This document shows, in pieces, positions 48,301-61,600 of a stretch of 64,000 bases of DNA; the first letter of the stretch is position 1; every line of letters begins with the position of its first letter. Source of the stretch: Symbiodinium natans. Its lineage: Eukaryota; Sar; Dinophyceae; Suessiales; Symbiodiniaceae. The position numbers and the translations under genes were made by a program. Location of the stretch: contig CAJNDS010002621.1 in NCBI GenBank assembly GCA_905221605.1, positions 248,001 to 312,000 of the forward strand. Reading direction: 5' to 3'. The notes beneath the pieces were generated by a model. The model saw nothing but the letters and a program-made list of their open reading frames with translations. It did not search any database and was not told the origin of the DNA.

Positions 48301-51300
48301 TAGGGTTTAGGGTTTAGGGTTTAGGGTTTAGGGTTTAGGGTTTAGGGTTTAGGGTTTAGGGTTTAGGGTTTAGGGTTTAGGGTTTCTGATTCTGGGCTGG
48401 AACTTCAGGTTCATCGCTTTGGTTGTACCACATTCGCATGGGCCAGTAGCTTTGCATTCAACACTCTGAACTTTGCAGACGAGTATATAGGAATGCAGGA
48501 TTTTGCGTTTTTGGGGTTTATAAACGATTGTTTTTGGTAGGTTCTACTATGATTTGGGCTTCGGTGTTGTCTATACTCACGTGTCTGGGGATTAGGCTCT
48601 TTAGAAAAAAAGGTGCACCCCTTTTATCTTTGGCTACTGGGGAACCTCATGTACGTGGAGGTTACGGTGTTGTTGGTTCATGGTTCAGTCTTTTGTGGCA
48701 AGGGTTCGACTGAGATGTGCATTTGGGATCTACGGTTTTCGGGGACGATGAGTATCAAAGATGCCCTAAACCCTAAGCCCTAAACCCTAAACCCTAAACC
48801 CTAAACCCTCCTCATATTCTCCTTTGTTGGGGCTGAAGCTCCTTGCCGAGGATGCCGCCGTGCTGTCGTCGTTGCAGCAGCTGGTCGAGTGCCCAGACGT
48901 TGAGGGAGCTTTCGGGGTTTAGGGTTTAGGGTTTAGGGTTTAGGGAGTTGGGATGTTCCCCCTTATACTAACAATCCTTAAGAGGATTATAATGTAGTTC
49001 CTTTTTAGAGTTTAGGTCCCCTTTATACTAGCAGTCCTTAATCGGGATTACAATGGGGGCTACTACAAATCCCTATTAAGGACTGTTAGTAATAGGGTTT
49101 AGGGTTTAGGGACCCGCTGCTAGACAGGTCAGGCAAATCTCTGCTACCTCGCATGGCGATGCCTGCCCTTTCAGTGCCTACCTATTTGCCTATTTCCCAA
49201 AAACCCTAAACCCTAAACCCTAAACCCTAAACCTGCAGTCATGTGGGAAGTTCCCCGACTTGGGTTCCCTGTCTTGGGGGGGTCCCCTAAACGGTTTAGG
49301 GCTTAGGGTTTGGGGTTTGTTTAGGGGCACCCTGATAAGAATTAGGAAGGGCCTGTAGACTAAACTTTAGACCCTCTGAAAAAGAATCCTAGTTTACACC
49401 CAATAAGGGAAAAGAGATGATATGTCCCAAGGACCTACCTAGACAAGGATCCCCGCAACCTTTGGGGATCAAATCGACCCTAAAAGGGTTTACGTAGTTC
49501 AGGGTATATGACCCCATTTTTTAGGGTTCATGTGGTCCCCAAGAAAAACGACCTGATTTAGAGAACTACCCGAAAGTCCCCATCAGACGACCAAGGAGGA
49601 ATCCCAGCTCTCTGTGTGCTGACTGGGGGTTTGGGGTTTAGGGTTGGCGGTTAGGGTTTGGGGTTTAGGGGTTCGGGCTTAGGGGTTAGGGTTTTACGGC
49701 CTATACTCCACCCGAAGAGTGCAAAGCCCGAACCTCCCCTTCCGGACGCCCTGCAACCGAAACACATCGCCCTTCAGCCCCTTCAGCTGCTCTCAGTTTA
49801 TGGGCCCGAAAGACCAAGACCTTTGTTGCAGAAAATGGGGGGGGGGGGTTTTCCGAAAAGAGGGGTACCCTTGTTTGGGATCCCTTACGGGGTTTCTATA
49901 CTAGTTCGGGGCATACCAGGGGTTCTGTTAATTATGTTGGGAAAATGCCCTAAACCCTAAACCCTAAACCCTAAACCCTAAACTTGGTCCTAAACCCTAA
50001 ACCCTAACGAATTCTGAGGTCGAGCTCAGCGCTGTCGAGCTGCGCGAGCTCTTCGGCTGCATTGGGCACGGCAGTCGGTGAAGTGCCAACCGTAGCCACG
50101 CGCTGCAGCGTGTGCTGGAACCTTTTCTAAGGACCCTAAGATAAGAATTATAACTCCCCCTTATAAGTTAGGACCTAAGATAAGAATTATCACTTGGGGT
50201 TAGTATAGCAAGAAGACGAGTTCTTCTTGTTGTTTAAGCCCATGATTTTAACCCAGGGAGGGGGCGGGGGCTACTTTCAACCGGTCTCCAACCGGAAACC
50301 CTTCAGCCTGTACACCCCAGTACACAATTTATCCCTACCACTGCCCATTTACATTATTGGTCTTCAGTTCTGAGCTTGCTAGCTTTTTGTCTTCAACTGC
50401 TAGGCCAACAAACACGTCTCAGAAAGCAGATATGCTTCACTGACCGCGTGGCGACCTTTACGCTACATCTGCAAGGTGTACCCTACACCCGGAACCCCAT
50501 AAGAACGAAACCGAAAACCTGAAAGCCTAAACCCTAAACCCTAAACCCCAAAAGCCCCAAAACCCTTAAACCCTAAACTCTAAATCCTCAACCTTAATCC
50601 CTAAACCCTAAACTAAACCCTAAACCCTAAACCCTAACCCTACACCCTAAACCCTAAACACGAAACCCTAAACCCGAAACCCCTGGTACACCCTGCCGCC
50701 CCAGGAAGGTGGCAAGCTCTGCCGCCGATGAGATCGGAAGCAGGGGTTGGGACAAGGATACTCATTAATCAAGAGGGTTTAGGGTTTAGGGTTTAGGGTT
50801 TAGGGTTTAGGGTTTAGGGTTTAGGGTTTAGGGTTTAGGGTTTAGGGTTTAGGGTTTAGGGTTTAGTGTTGGGACAAGGACCGAGATTTGGGGCCTTGCC
50901 TGGAGGTTCATGGTACTCATTAATCAAGAGGGTTTAGGGTTTAGGGTTTCGGGTTTAGGGTTTAGGGTTTGGGGTTTAGGGTTTAGGGTTGGGACACGGA
51001 CCGAGGTTTAGGCCTTGGGGTTTGGGGGCTTAGGGTTCGGGGTTTAGGGTTTAGGGTTTAGGGTTTAGGGTTTTTCGGTTTAGGGTTTTAGGGCGGTTTC
51101 GGGTTTAGGGTTTGGGGGGCTTAGTGTTTGGCGGCTCAGAGTTTGGGGTTTTGAGGTTTATGGTTCAGTACTGTTGGGGTTCAGGTTTGGGAGCTTAGGG
51201 TTCGGGGCGTGAGCCTAAAGTGCAAATAGCCCATGCTCAGTAGCTGCCATGTAGATTTTCCAAAGTGCTCACAGTATGACATCCTCAGAACGACACGGCT

Positions 51301-52637
51301 TCGGGAGAGAATTGGCACAAAGTTTAGAGAGAATAAGAGAGACCACGAAGACCCCTTACACCTGAGTTCCAGAATTCTAAAATCGGCAGTATTTCCAGAA
51401 TCTGAAACTCGGCAGTATAGGAGACTCCGGGCTAGAAGCCCTAAACCTTAAACCCTAAACCCTAAACCCTAGACCCTAGACCCTAGACCCTAAACCCTTC
51501 GGAGGAGGATCAGCAGCGCCTTTTGAAAGCGAAGCTGCCGCCCAGCTGCGACCGGAGGGCGTCGCATTTTCATGTGGGCCTTCGGGGGTTCAGGGGGTCA
51601 GAGTTTCTTTGGCAGGGCTTCAGGGGCTTGGGCGGAGTTATGGTTGACTTTCACTGGCTCAATGCCATCAAGCACTCCTCGTATGATCGGCAGTTCCAGC
51701 CGACATCCAGAAAAAAGAGCAGTTCAAGAAACGCTGGTGACTGATCTTTAAGATCTGCTAGATGTAAAACCCTAAGCCCTATACACCCTAGAGGCAACTT
51801 ACCATGTCCGATCCTAATCGCATACCAGCTTGCATCTTAGAAAGGCAAGCCCGAATCCTGTCAGCAGGAGAGCTGCTAACAACATCGATGTTCGGCACCA
51901 GTTTCGGCAGCACCGAACCTCCAATCCCAAGCGCCCAAACCCTAAACGCTCAATGGGCTTTGGGGTTTGGTGAGGGTGTGGGGCCCTGAACACTTTAAGT
52001 CCTAGCCCTAAACCCTGAATTTGTCGGTTTAGGGTTCAGGGTTGAGGGTTCCCCAAACCCTAGCCCTAAACGCTAAACACCACACAGCAGGCGCCTTACT
52101 CCCTTGGGCAACCACTTGGCCCAGCTTCCCGTTGATGCGGGCTGCGCGAAGCTTCTTGCCGGGGCCCTGTTCTGCCCCAAACCCTAAACCCTCAACCCTA
52201 AACCCTAAACCCTAAACCCTAAACCCTAAACCCTAAACCCTAAACCCTAAACCCTAAACCCTATCAAGGCTAAGCCATGAGCCCCTGAGCCCTCACCTCA
52301 AGCCGGAAGCTCTACATCCTGAACCCTAAAGCCAGAATATACCGCCCATCCCCCACCCCACACCCTTAGGGTTTGGGGTTTAGGGTTTGGGGTTTAGGGT
52401 TTAGGGTTGGGGTTTAGGGCCCTAAGCTCGAACCGTTACCTACACCCAAAAAGCCTAATCCCTATGCTCCATAGCTTTGGAGGTGGTTTCGTGTTTTTGT
52501 TGTTGTTCTTACCGGTCCTAGTTATTATGCATGTAGTTATTCCCTGTTCATCCTTTTTTGGGGGGGCGGGGGGGGGGCGGGGCGGGGGGGGGGGGGGGCG
52601 GGGGGGGGGCGGGGGGGGGGGGGGGGGGGGGGGGGGG

Positions 52638-52673
<36 letters not shown>

Positions 52674-55600
52674 GGGGCAGGGGGCGGGGGGGGGGGGGGG
52701 GGGGTGGGGCAGGGGCGGGGGGGGGGGGGGGGGTGGGCGGGGGGCGGGGGGGGGGGGGGGGGGGGGGCGGGGGGGGGGGGCGGGGGGGGGGGGCGGGGGG
52801 GGGGGCGGGGGGGGGGGGGGCGGGGGGGGGGGGGGGGCCGGGGGGGGGGGGGGGGGGGGGGCGGGGGGGGGGGCGGGGGGGGGGGGCGGGGGGCGGGGGG
52901 GGAATCGCTTGCTGAGAGTTTGGGTTTTGGGGTTTTGCGCTTTAGGATTTAGGGCTTAAAGATACATAATTAACATTCACCCCGCATGTTTTGATTGCGT
53001 TTGCCGTCCATTCGGCTGGCTCTACACGGTCGAGAATCTTAAACCTAAACCCTAAACTTGGGATATTTCCCACTTTTTCTAACAGTCCTGACATAGGGAG
53101 TATAGTACCTCCTATTATCATCCCGATTAAGGATGGTTCGCATAAGGGGAACATCCCAAACCGTAAACCCTAAACCCCAAACCCCACATCCGAAATCCTA
53201 AGCCTTAAACCCCGAAAGGCTCAAAACAGAAGACCCGAAGCAAGGTCCTGGGCTGCATATGACCTGAAACCCTGAACCCTAAACCCTGAACCCTGAACCC
53301 TGAACCCTAAACCCGAAGCCCTATATACCCTAAACCCCGATCAACAAAAGCCAAAGCAAGGTCCTGGGCTGCATCTTCGGGGTCCCCGGCGATGTCTGCA
53401 CTCTGGCAGCGGCGCTGTCCGTGAAGTCGCCCTTCGCGGCCCCGCGGCCGGTTTGAGTGTAGGGTTTAGGGTTTTAGTTTTAGGGTCTAGGGTCTAGGGT
53501 CTGGTCTAGGGTCTAGGGTTCAGGGTCTAGGGTCTAGGGTCGAGGGTCTAGGGTCGAGGGTCTAGGGTCTAGCGGTTTTGTAGCCACACGGGGCCCTATA
53601 ACTTCCTCGGGCCTCCCAAGGTGCAAGGTTCCGGCTTAGTCTTAGGGTTTAGGGTTTAGGGTTTAGGGTTTAGGGTTTAGGGTTTAGGGTTTAGGGTTTA
53701 GGGTTTAGGGTTTAGGGTTTAGGGTTTAGGGTTTAGGGTTTAGGGTTTAGGGTTTAGGGTTTAGGGTTTAGGGTTAGGTTTAGGGTTTAGGGTTTAGGGT
53801 TTAGGGTTTAGGGTTTAGGGTTTAGGGTTTAGGGTTTAGGGTTTAGGGTTTAGGGTTTAGGGTTTAGGGTTTAGGGGAGGGGGGGGGGGTTCAAGGGGGT
53901 AAGTACAGTAATAATTGGTTAGTCAGTACCATGAACCTCCAAGTGGCGTCTAGGAATTTAGTGACCTGCCGGTTCCCTCCAGACCATCAAATTTCTAGGG
54001 TTGAGGGTTCAGGGTTTAGGGCTTAGGGCTTGGGGGGTAGGGTTTAGGGCGGGTATACAGGCCTTCTTATAGGGCCATTCATAGGGCTTACAATCGGGCC
54101 GCAAGAAAAAAGTCGCGATACCTCTCCGCAGGTCACGGCCACTGGCAAAGGCAGCGGAAAGGGTGCCACCGAACAGCGGAAGGCCTCGCCGCCGTTACGG
54201 GTGCAAAAGGCTCCTTATAAATCCTAAATCCCTAAACCCTAAATCCCTAAGCCTAAATCCCTAAATCCCTTAATCCCTTAATCCCTTAATCCCTAAATCC
54301 CTAAACCCTAAACCCTTAACCCTTAATCTAAACAATGGCATGCCCTAAGGGAGTAGCGGGCTTAGGTTCTAGGCTTTCCTTCACCCTAAAGCTGTAAAAG
54401 CCCCCAGCCCTAAGCCCGAATCCCTAGCTCATGAGTCCCGAAACCCGGGTTGCTAAATCCGTGACACCGTTACGGTCTAGGGTTTCGGGTTTCGGGTTTA
54501 GGGTTTAGGGTTTAGTGCTGTCCCGAAACCCGGAACCTGTTCCTGCGCCAATGGGTACATGCAAGTAGGGTTAAAAGTATCCTGAATAGGGTGATGAGTA
54601 TATCCATCATGATTATAACCCTACCTCTGTTTAGCCATGAAGCTGCAAGCGCAACCCTTGTACCCCTAAACCCTATCAGTCTCTTAAGGTCAGAACCCGA
54701 TCCCGAAAAGCAGAATCCTGGACCCTGATAAGCTCTGAAACCCAGAAAAAACATAAGCCCCGACACTAAAACCTCAAGCTCGCAATCCAAACCCCAAAAC
54801 CCAAAAACTTTAAACCCGAAACCCGAAACCCTAAACCCTAAACCCCAAACCCCAAACCCCAAACCCTAAACCCTCAACCCTAACTCTGAACCCAGGGGGA
54901 GTAGGGGAACCCCTGAAGATGGAGCTCGCGGGCGACCTTGAGAGTGACCAGCTGGTCCTCGTGCCACTCGCCTGGCAAAAAGATGCCCTGTTTTTTTTGC
55001 TTTCCGTGTTTAAGGGTTTAGGGTTTATGGTCTAGGGTTCAGGGTTTGAAGTTCAGGGTTTAGGCTTTTCCGGTTGAGGGTTCCTGGTTTAGGGTTTGAA
55101 GTTTAGGGTTTGAAGTTTAGGGTTTCGGATTTTGGGTTTTAGAGATTAGGGTCTGAAGTTTGGGGTTTTCGGGTTGAGGGTTTAGGGTTTGAAATTTAGG
55201 GTTGAGGGTTTTAGGGTTTAGGGCTTAGGGCTTAGGGCCCAGGGTTTAGGGTTTAGGGTTTGAAGCTCAGGGTTTAGGGTTTGAAGTTCAGGGCTTTAAA
55301 TAGGGTTTCAGGGTTTTAGGGTTGAGGGTTGAGTGCTTTGAAGTTTTGGGTTTAGGGCTTAAGGTTAGGGTAGTTTGGGGTTTGGTCTAAGGGTTAAATC
55401 CTAAGTTCGGCCCTGAACCTGAAAGCCCTTGATGCCAAGTGCTGTGCGATTTTTCTAAAGGTGGCAGTTGTGCTCATGAGCGAAATTATAGTACTTGTAG
55501 CCTACGTTATGGCCCTCGTGAAACCCTAGAGCCTAAACCCTAAACCCTTAAACCCCAAACCCTAAACCCTAAACCCTACACCCTAAACCCTAAACCCTAA

Positions 55601-58600
55601 ACCCCAAACCCTAAACCCCAAACCCTAAACCCTAAACCCTAAACCCCTCAAGGAAGCTCTTCGAGCACTGGGAGCACCTGGGAAAGCGCACGCCTGCTGC
55701 CCGTGCCTGGTGCCGAGAGAACGGCGCCTCGGCCCGCACGCCCCTTCGGGTTCTGTAGGATGGTTTAGGGTTTAGGGTTTAGGGTTTAGGGTTTAGGGTT
55801 TAGGGTTTCGGGTTTTGGGTTTTGGGTTTAGGGTTTAGGGTTTAGGGTTCAGGGTTCAGGGTTCAGGGTCAGGGTTCGGGGTTCACAGGGTTTAGAATGC
55901 AGGATTTACAAGCCCCCGGTGTAGGACCTTATGGTTCAGGATTTCGGTGAAGGACTTAAACCCTACACCCTAAACCCCAAACCCTAACCCTGCTTGGGGT
56001 CCCGACAGCTTGCATTCTTGGTTTTGAGGGACCCTAAACTGCAACCCTGAGGCCCAAGTGTATTCCTCTAGTCCCAACCCTGTCCTAAACCCTAAACCCT
56101 AAACCCTAAACCCTAAACCCTCCAAAAGCTGCCACCGAGGAGCGAGGGCATACGGGTTGGGGTCTAGGTCTCTCAACACCGTGTCCTAATCAGGGTTTAG
56201 GTTTAGGCTTTAGGTTTCAGGCCTTCGGCTTCAGGGTTTTTGGTTAAGGTTCAATCGAAGGATCTAAAAACTCCTCAAAGAAGCCCCAAAAGAGCCCCGA
56301 TTTGTTTGCTAGGCTTCCATAGAACCCACCGGAGTGCTTTAGTACACGAAGAACGCTTCCTGAACCCTAAACCTTAAACCCTAACAAACCGAAACCCTAA
56401 ACCCTAATCTTCCTGGGACCGAGATGGGGTGCTGGGACCCATTAGGGACAATGAAAGCCCGTCGACAGGACCCCACCAGGGCCCCTAGCTTGGAACAGGC
56501 CCCTCTCCTCTTGTCGGTGGCTTTGATTTTGGTTTCGGGTTCGGGTTTAGGGCTTAGGGCTTAGGGCTTAGGGCTTAGGGCTTAGGGCTTAGGGCTTAGG
56601 GCTTAGGGCTTAGGGCTCAGGGCTCAGGGCTCAGGGTTCAGGGTTTAGGGTTTAGGCTTCCCTCAAGAACCCGTCCAGGATTGGATTTGCAAGCGTTCGA
56701 GTCTGCCGCTCGGCATAGCTGGGAGTCGCCAAAACACGCTTCTGCGACCGTCATTGCATGTGGGGGTTTAGGGTTCAGGGTTTAGGTTTTAGGGTTTCCA
56801 AAAAAAGTACATTTTTGGTAACAGCGCCTGGTGTGAGACGTGTGTTTGTTGCAGGAACCAGGAATGTGCTAAAACCCAGGGAAAACGCATATTCATGCGT
56901 GAGAATTCTGCATCATAGGGGCCGAAAGTGTGTAACAGTGTCTATTTCTAAGGGACAATGCCGCTCCCGCGTAAGGAAAAACCACTTTTTCGAGCGCTGT
57001 GTTTTGCAAACTTCGTTCAGCTGCACTTGTTTTCAGCTTTGCACAGCTTTGCAAGAGCTCCGATAGTACTGTTAGTACCATTATTCCTATTATTACCATT
57101 ATTCTATTGTCATTATTACAGTTTTACTATTAATACTATTTCTACTACTATTTCTATGATTGCTATCGTTAATACTATGACTATTGCTACTACTACTGGT
57201 TACTACTGCTATTATTTTTGCTATTTAGTTGCGACGGGACTCTTTCCGGGGATGGTTGTCGGGAAACCCATCATCAGCTGAATGCAGGCCTTAGTCTTGA
57301 GTCTTGAAGATGCGAGTGATGTTGCTGCCATTGGCCGCACCACAGGACGCAAGGACCCCAGGTATAGCTTCGTGCTGATGGGTTTGACCGACATGGTGGA
57401 GGGGCGCGGCTCGAGCTGCTTTGGAGCCGTTGGGTCCGAGGGTGCGGGTGTGTTGCACCTCAGAGGTGCCATGCACGCCGAGTGCCATCAGGTGACCAAG
57501 GCAGGCATGCTGAAGCTGCGGTCGGACCAGCTTCAGGAGCACTTGCTGCCGCTTGATCTGATAGACAGCATTTTTGCTCCATTTGAATGCTAATCGTAAG
57601 CATGAAAACAGCATGGCCCGTCAATCCGCGCTTTGCCCCAGCATCAAGGTCCATCCAATCGGCCCCAGCGTTCTTCAAGGAGACGTACGACACGTCGAAG
57701 AAGTACTCATGGGCAGTTGCTGGGTTCGATTGCGTGCGCAGCTCCTTCTATCCGGATGGCTACCGCGCAGAGCAGGCCAGCATGGAGAAGGAAGACCATG
57801 CCTGGATTTTTTCTTGGAAGCTTAAGGTCTATAAGCGTGTTGGACAAGAAAGTTCTCCGTAGTAGTTAGTTACAGTTAGTTGGGGCGTTGGCATGCCAAG
57901 GCTTCGTGTTCCAAGATGACTTGTTGGAGATGAAGGTTCAGGAGCTTTTGACGTCGATTCCGGCAAGGCAGCTCCTCCCGAAGAAATCCAAGTTGCATCT
58001 TGGACATTTGCAATGTACAACAGCAGTCATTGTGTGAACTCTGTGCTACGGCAATATGATACCAGGAAGATGAACCCAAACTGTTCCCAGCAAGGTAAGC
58101 GCTGGAAAATGGCCAGCCGGCAGACAATCAGTGTGAGGCAGTCGCTGGACATCTTGCGCAGTCAGAGCACCGTCCTTGGCCACTGCGTGTGTGAAGGAGC
58201 CACGAAACACCTTGATGACCGTCCATCCAGGGCTGAACAGCGGGTTGGCAAACAGCAAGATCTTGTAAACCAGCGTGTCGGCTTTCACCTCCAGCGCACG
58301 CAGCAAGAAAGGCGCACTAAGAAGCAGCACTTGGTTTGGTGGAGCCGGCTCCGATATGATGCGCTGTCGAGTTGCTTTGACATTCACCGCGTTGCTGCGT
58401 TATATATGATCAGCAGCCAAAGAATGCCTGGGGCAAAAAGTCATGGGAGACAACCAGGTCTGACAAGCACATTGCACGCGCAGGTTTCAAACGAGGCACC
58501 GCGGGCACATCATCCTTCGTCACCCAGTCGCGGAACAGAAAGGCTGCCAAGTTGAGCAGCTGCGCCCCGGCCACGCAATGCTTCACCGCCTGCGCAAACA

Positions 58601-61600
58601 GGAAGCTACTAAGAGACCCTAAACTTTCTTCTATTATATGCAACTGTTCTTGACAATTGCGCATTAAACAATTCTAAAGTGTCCCTTTCCACACCGAAGG
58701 CTTGCAGGCCCTGGCACCCAGCCCTCACTTACATTGCAGACATGATCCTCAAGTCTGAGGCACTGCCTGTAGCGTCTCCCTGCAAATGGCCGGCCATGTG
58801 TGCGGCTGGGTGACGTTCTTCTGGACGACAAGCTTCCTGCAATGGTGCTTGCTAAAGCTTCTTGACAGATCACAATTGAAACTTTGCCACCAACCAAGAC
58901 GAATAATGATAATGACATTGCCAGTCATATCGCAAGCTGTTTGGCCCCACATGCATCGAATCAATGCTGCGTCGAAGAAAATTAAATTGGCCCAGAAACG
59001 CGAGACCTTCTTCTGCTGAAAGTGCTGGCCGGCCCAGCATGCCTGTCACGTTTGCGGCTCACACTCTAAACCGCTAACACTGCTACCATGCCCTCACTTA
59101 CATTACAGACATGGTCCTCAAATCGATGTACCTGCAGAAAATTACGAACGTGCGAGTTTGAGGGCATCCACTCGCCTTGATGGAGGCTTTCGTGCTAGGG
59201 GTTTAAGGTTTATTATAAGGCTGAAGATTTCCCAAACCGTCAACCCTCCACCCTAAACCGTCAGGAACCCTCGGAAACCCTGCGCATGGGCATCTAGCTC
59301 GACCCTACTTCAGGAAAGTAGCAAGAGCTGGGGGTGGTCCAGGGTGATCTTCACTCCACAAGTCCGTGATCACTTTGCAACACTCCTTGTCGTAGCGCTC
59401 CCTCCAAACGCTGTTCTCGAGAAGTTCCCGGTTCCTGCGTACGTGTTAGGGCTCAATCTAAGATCAAAAACTTTATAACTCAAAAGACCTATAATAACCC
59501 TAATCCCGGAGCCTTAAACCTTAATTCGGGTTTTTTGGGCTCAAGGGTGCACAGCTCCTCTCTTCAAGAGACCTGTAGCCGCCTTCTGCCGCTTCCTTAA
59601 CTGCGGTCGGAAGCTGTCGAGGAGCATGGCGATGGCCCAAGCCGAGAAAGCCATGAAGACTTCAGCAAAGCTGATCACGTCCTGGCACTAAAGGCCGGCT
59701 CGAGTCGGGCATCACTGTCAGCGGCCAAGTTGCCCAGGAAGGGTCGTCCTGAGCGGCTTGTCCTTTTATTCACATAGCTTAACTTGCATTATGCAGAAGT
59801 ACATACTCCGGGACGAGGGGCCCCGAAGACTTTAAGCTCGCACCCGCGCCCAACACCGTTCATCGTGTAGGGCTGGAGGATCACGTGCGCGTGTCCCTTC
59901 TCCAGCGTGAACTGCTGAAGCAGCTCGACGACCGCGCAGGAGAGCTTAGTTGTGGTCATTATTTTTCAAACTCTAGAAAACCAAGCCTAACGACCAAGCC
60001 TTGTCATGCCTACTCTTAAAGTAGACACACATGGTCAATTTGCTTCATCAAAGATTGAATGGCCGCACCCAGATTAGCGCTCTTCATAGTCAAGGAAGCC
60101 CGCATTGACAGCCTTCCGTCCAAGAAGACAGCTGCAAGAGCCAGCGTGTCAGTAAGCAAGAACCGGTTCGTGTCCTTGTTATGCTTTATGACAGTCTCGC
60201 CCTGCGTCTGTTTTCCCTTGTTGACGTTGCGCTTCGTGGATTTCTTGTCTGCCAGGAACCGTTTCCGCTTGCGCACACCCCCAGTCTGCTTGAAGTACTC
60301 GACTGGTGTGGCTGGCTGCCAGGCAGAAGTTGTCTTGCTTCTTCTGTGACGTCCAAACACTTCCGGAGCCAGGAGTCCAAGACCTGGGTGGTCTCTCAGC
60401 ATGGGCCACACTGCGTTAAGAAACTACTCAGTCCTGTATGAGACGGTCAGCAGGGGGGTTTAGGGTTTAAGGTTTAGGATTTAGGGGTTAGGGTTTAGGG
60501 TTATTGTGTCATGGGAAACTGAGGCTCGATGACATCCCCTTTGAGGCCGCTCGTCTCATGCCCCTTCATGTGCTGGCCACGTTGCGTCGGCTGGAAGTGG
60601 GCCGGGACGATGATAGGGCATTTGGAACGGGACAAATGCCCGGGTATTTCGAGCTTGGACTGCTGGAAAGGCCCAAGTGCTGGCAGACGCGCAGGGCCAT
60701 CTGGAGGAACATCGTCGGGCTCTTGAAGCGCACCATGCAGACACAAAAGCTCTTGCCAAGCTGCAGCGGACTTTGAAGCCTGCCGCGGTATCTTGGGATG
60801 CGTGCCAGCTTTGGTGACGCTTGGCCTTAGCCTCGTTGCAACTTCGGTGGCCTATGTCTGAGCTCAATACCCTCGCGCGAAGACAAAAGCAGCCAAGGAA
60901 TTTTGCTTTCCAGAAGAGAAGTAGCTCGGCCGATATTGTTGAGCAGCTTGTGGTGGCCATGCGTGCTTCGGCTGGGGAGGAAAAGACAACCTCAAACTAA
61001 AGCCCCGCTTCCATCCCCCCCCTGCCCCGCACCCCCCCCCCCACTTCATCTGGACCCAAATGAACCACTCAACCTTGCCTTCAAGTCGGAAGCCCTACGA
61101 ACCCGAATCAAACCCTGCAAGCCCAGGACTGTGGGCGGCTTCCACACGTTCAAGGTGCTTCAACATATTCAAGAAACTCTCAGCTGTACAGACTTGGCCA
61201 GCTAGCTGCCCGCAACGTGGGCATGGTAGGGACAATTGAAGCTGCTTGGCTCCTGAGGCCTTGCGCGGCAGTGTCACCTGACACGGCAAGACGTTCAGAC
61301 TCAAAAAGCAACAGCCTGCAAGCCCAGTCCTATTCCCAGTACTGTTCGGCCTGAAGCCCTAAACCCTGAGCAATCTCTCGAACTGGCCTGATGCCAGAAA
61401 CCTTCAGCCATAAACCTCTCAGCCTTGCACCTGAAACCACAAAGCCTTCCGCTGATGCTGCAGCTGAGGCCTTTGGGGGGGGTGGGGGGGGCTTTGTGGC
61501 AACTATTCTACTTTAGGCCCATACTATTAAAATTTGTCGCAATGGCCTCAGCCCAGCCACCCCCCCGCCCGCCTGCTCCCCAGAAAGCAAGAGAACGTGC

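Larger units (their letters stand above)
48899..50018. other. Intron 34: family B double element, family F element
   Basis: TTTAGGG at 48913-48945, family B compound at 48950-49096, CCCTAAA at 49200-49233, family F at 49493-49570, G-rich telomere variants at 49625-49690, CCCTAAA at 49950-50010. Confidence 0.72.
52164..53360. other. Intron 38: CCCTAAA array, giant poly-G tract, family B element, false exon start
   Basis: CCCTAAA at 52182-52262, TTTAGGG variants at 52365-52420, G/C tract at 52557-52902, family B at 53060-53158. AAGCAAGGTCCTGGGCTGCAT at 53237-53257 copies the acceptor and first bases of exon 39. Confidence 0.75.
53451..54131. repeat. Intron 39: GGGTCTA array, long TTTAGGG array, family A end
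   Basis: GGGTCTA units at 53480-53575, an almost unbroken TTTAGGG array at 53643-53876 (about 33 copies, the longest here), then a family A 3' part at 53900-53944. Confidence 0.82.

Noticed and set aside
52407-52959. Gly-rich proteins of 130-180 residues
   Set aside because: Pure consequence of the G-rich tract; run lengths are unreliable and no start context or domain exists.
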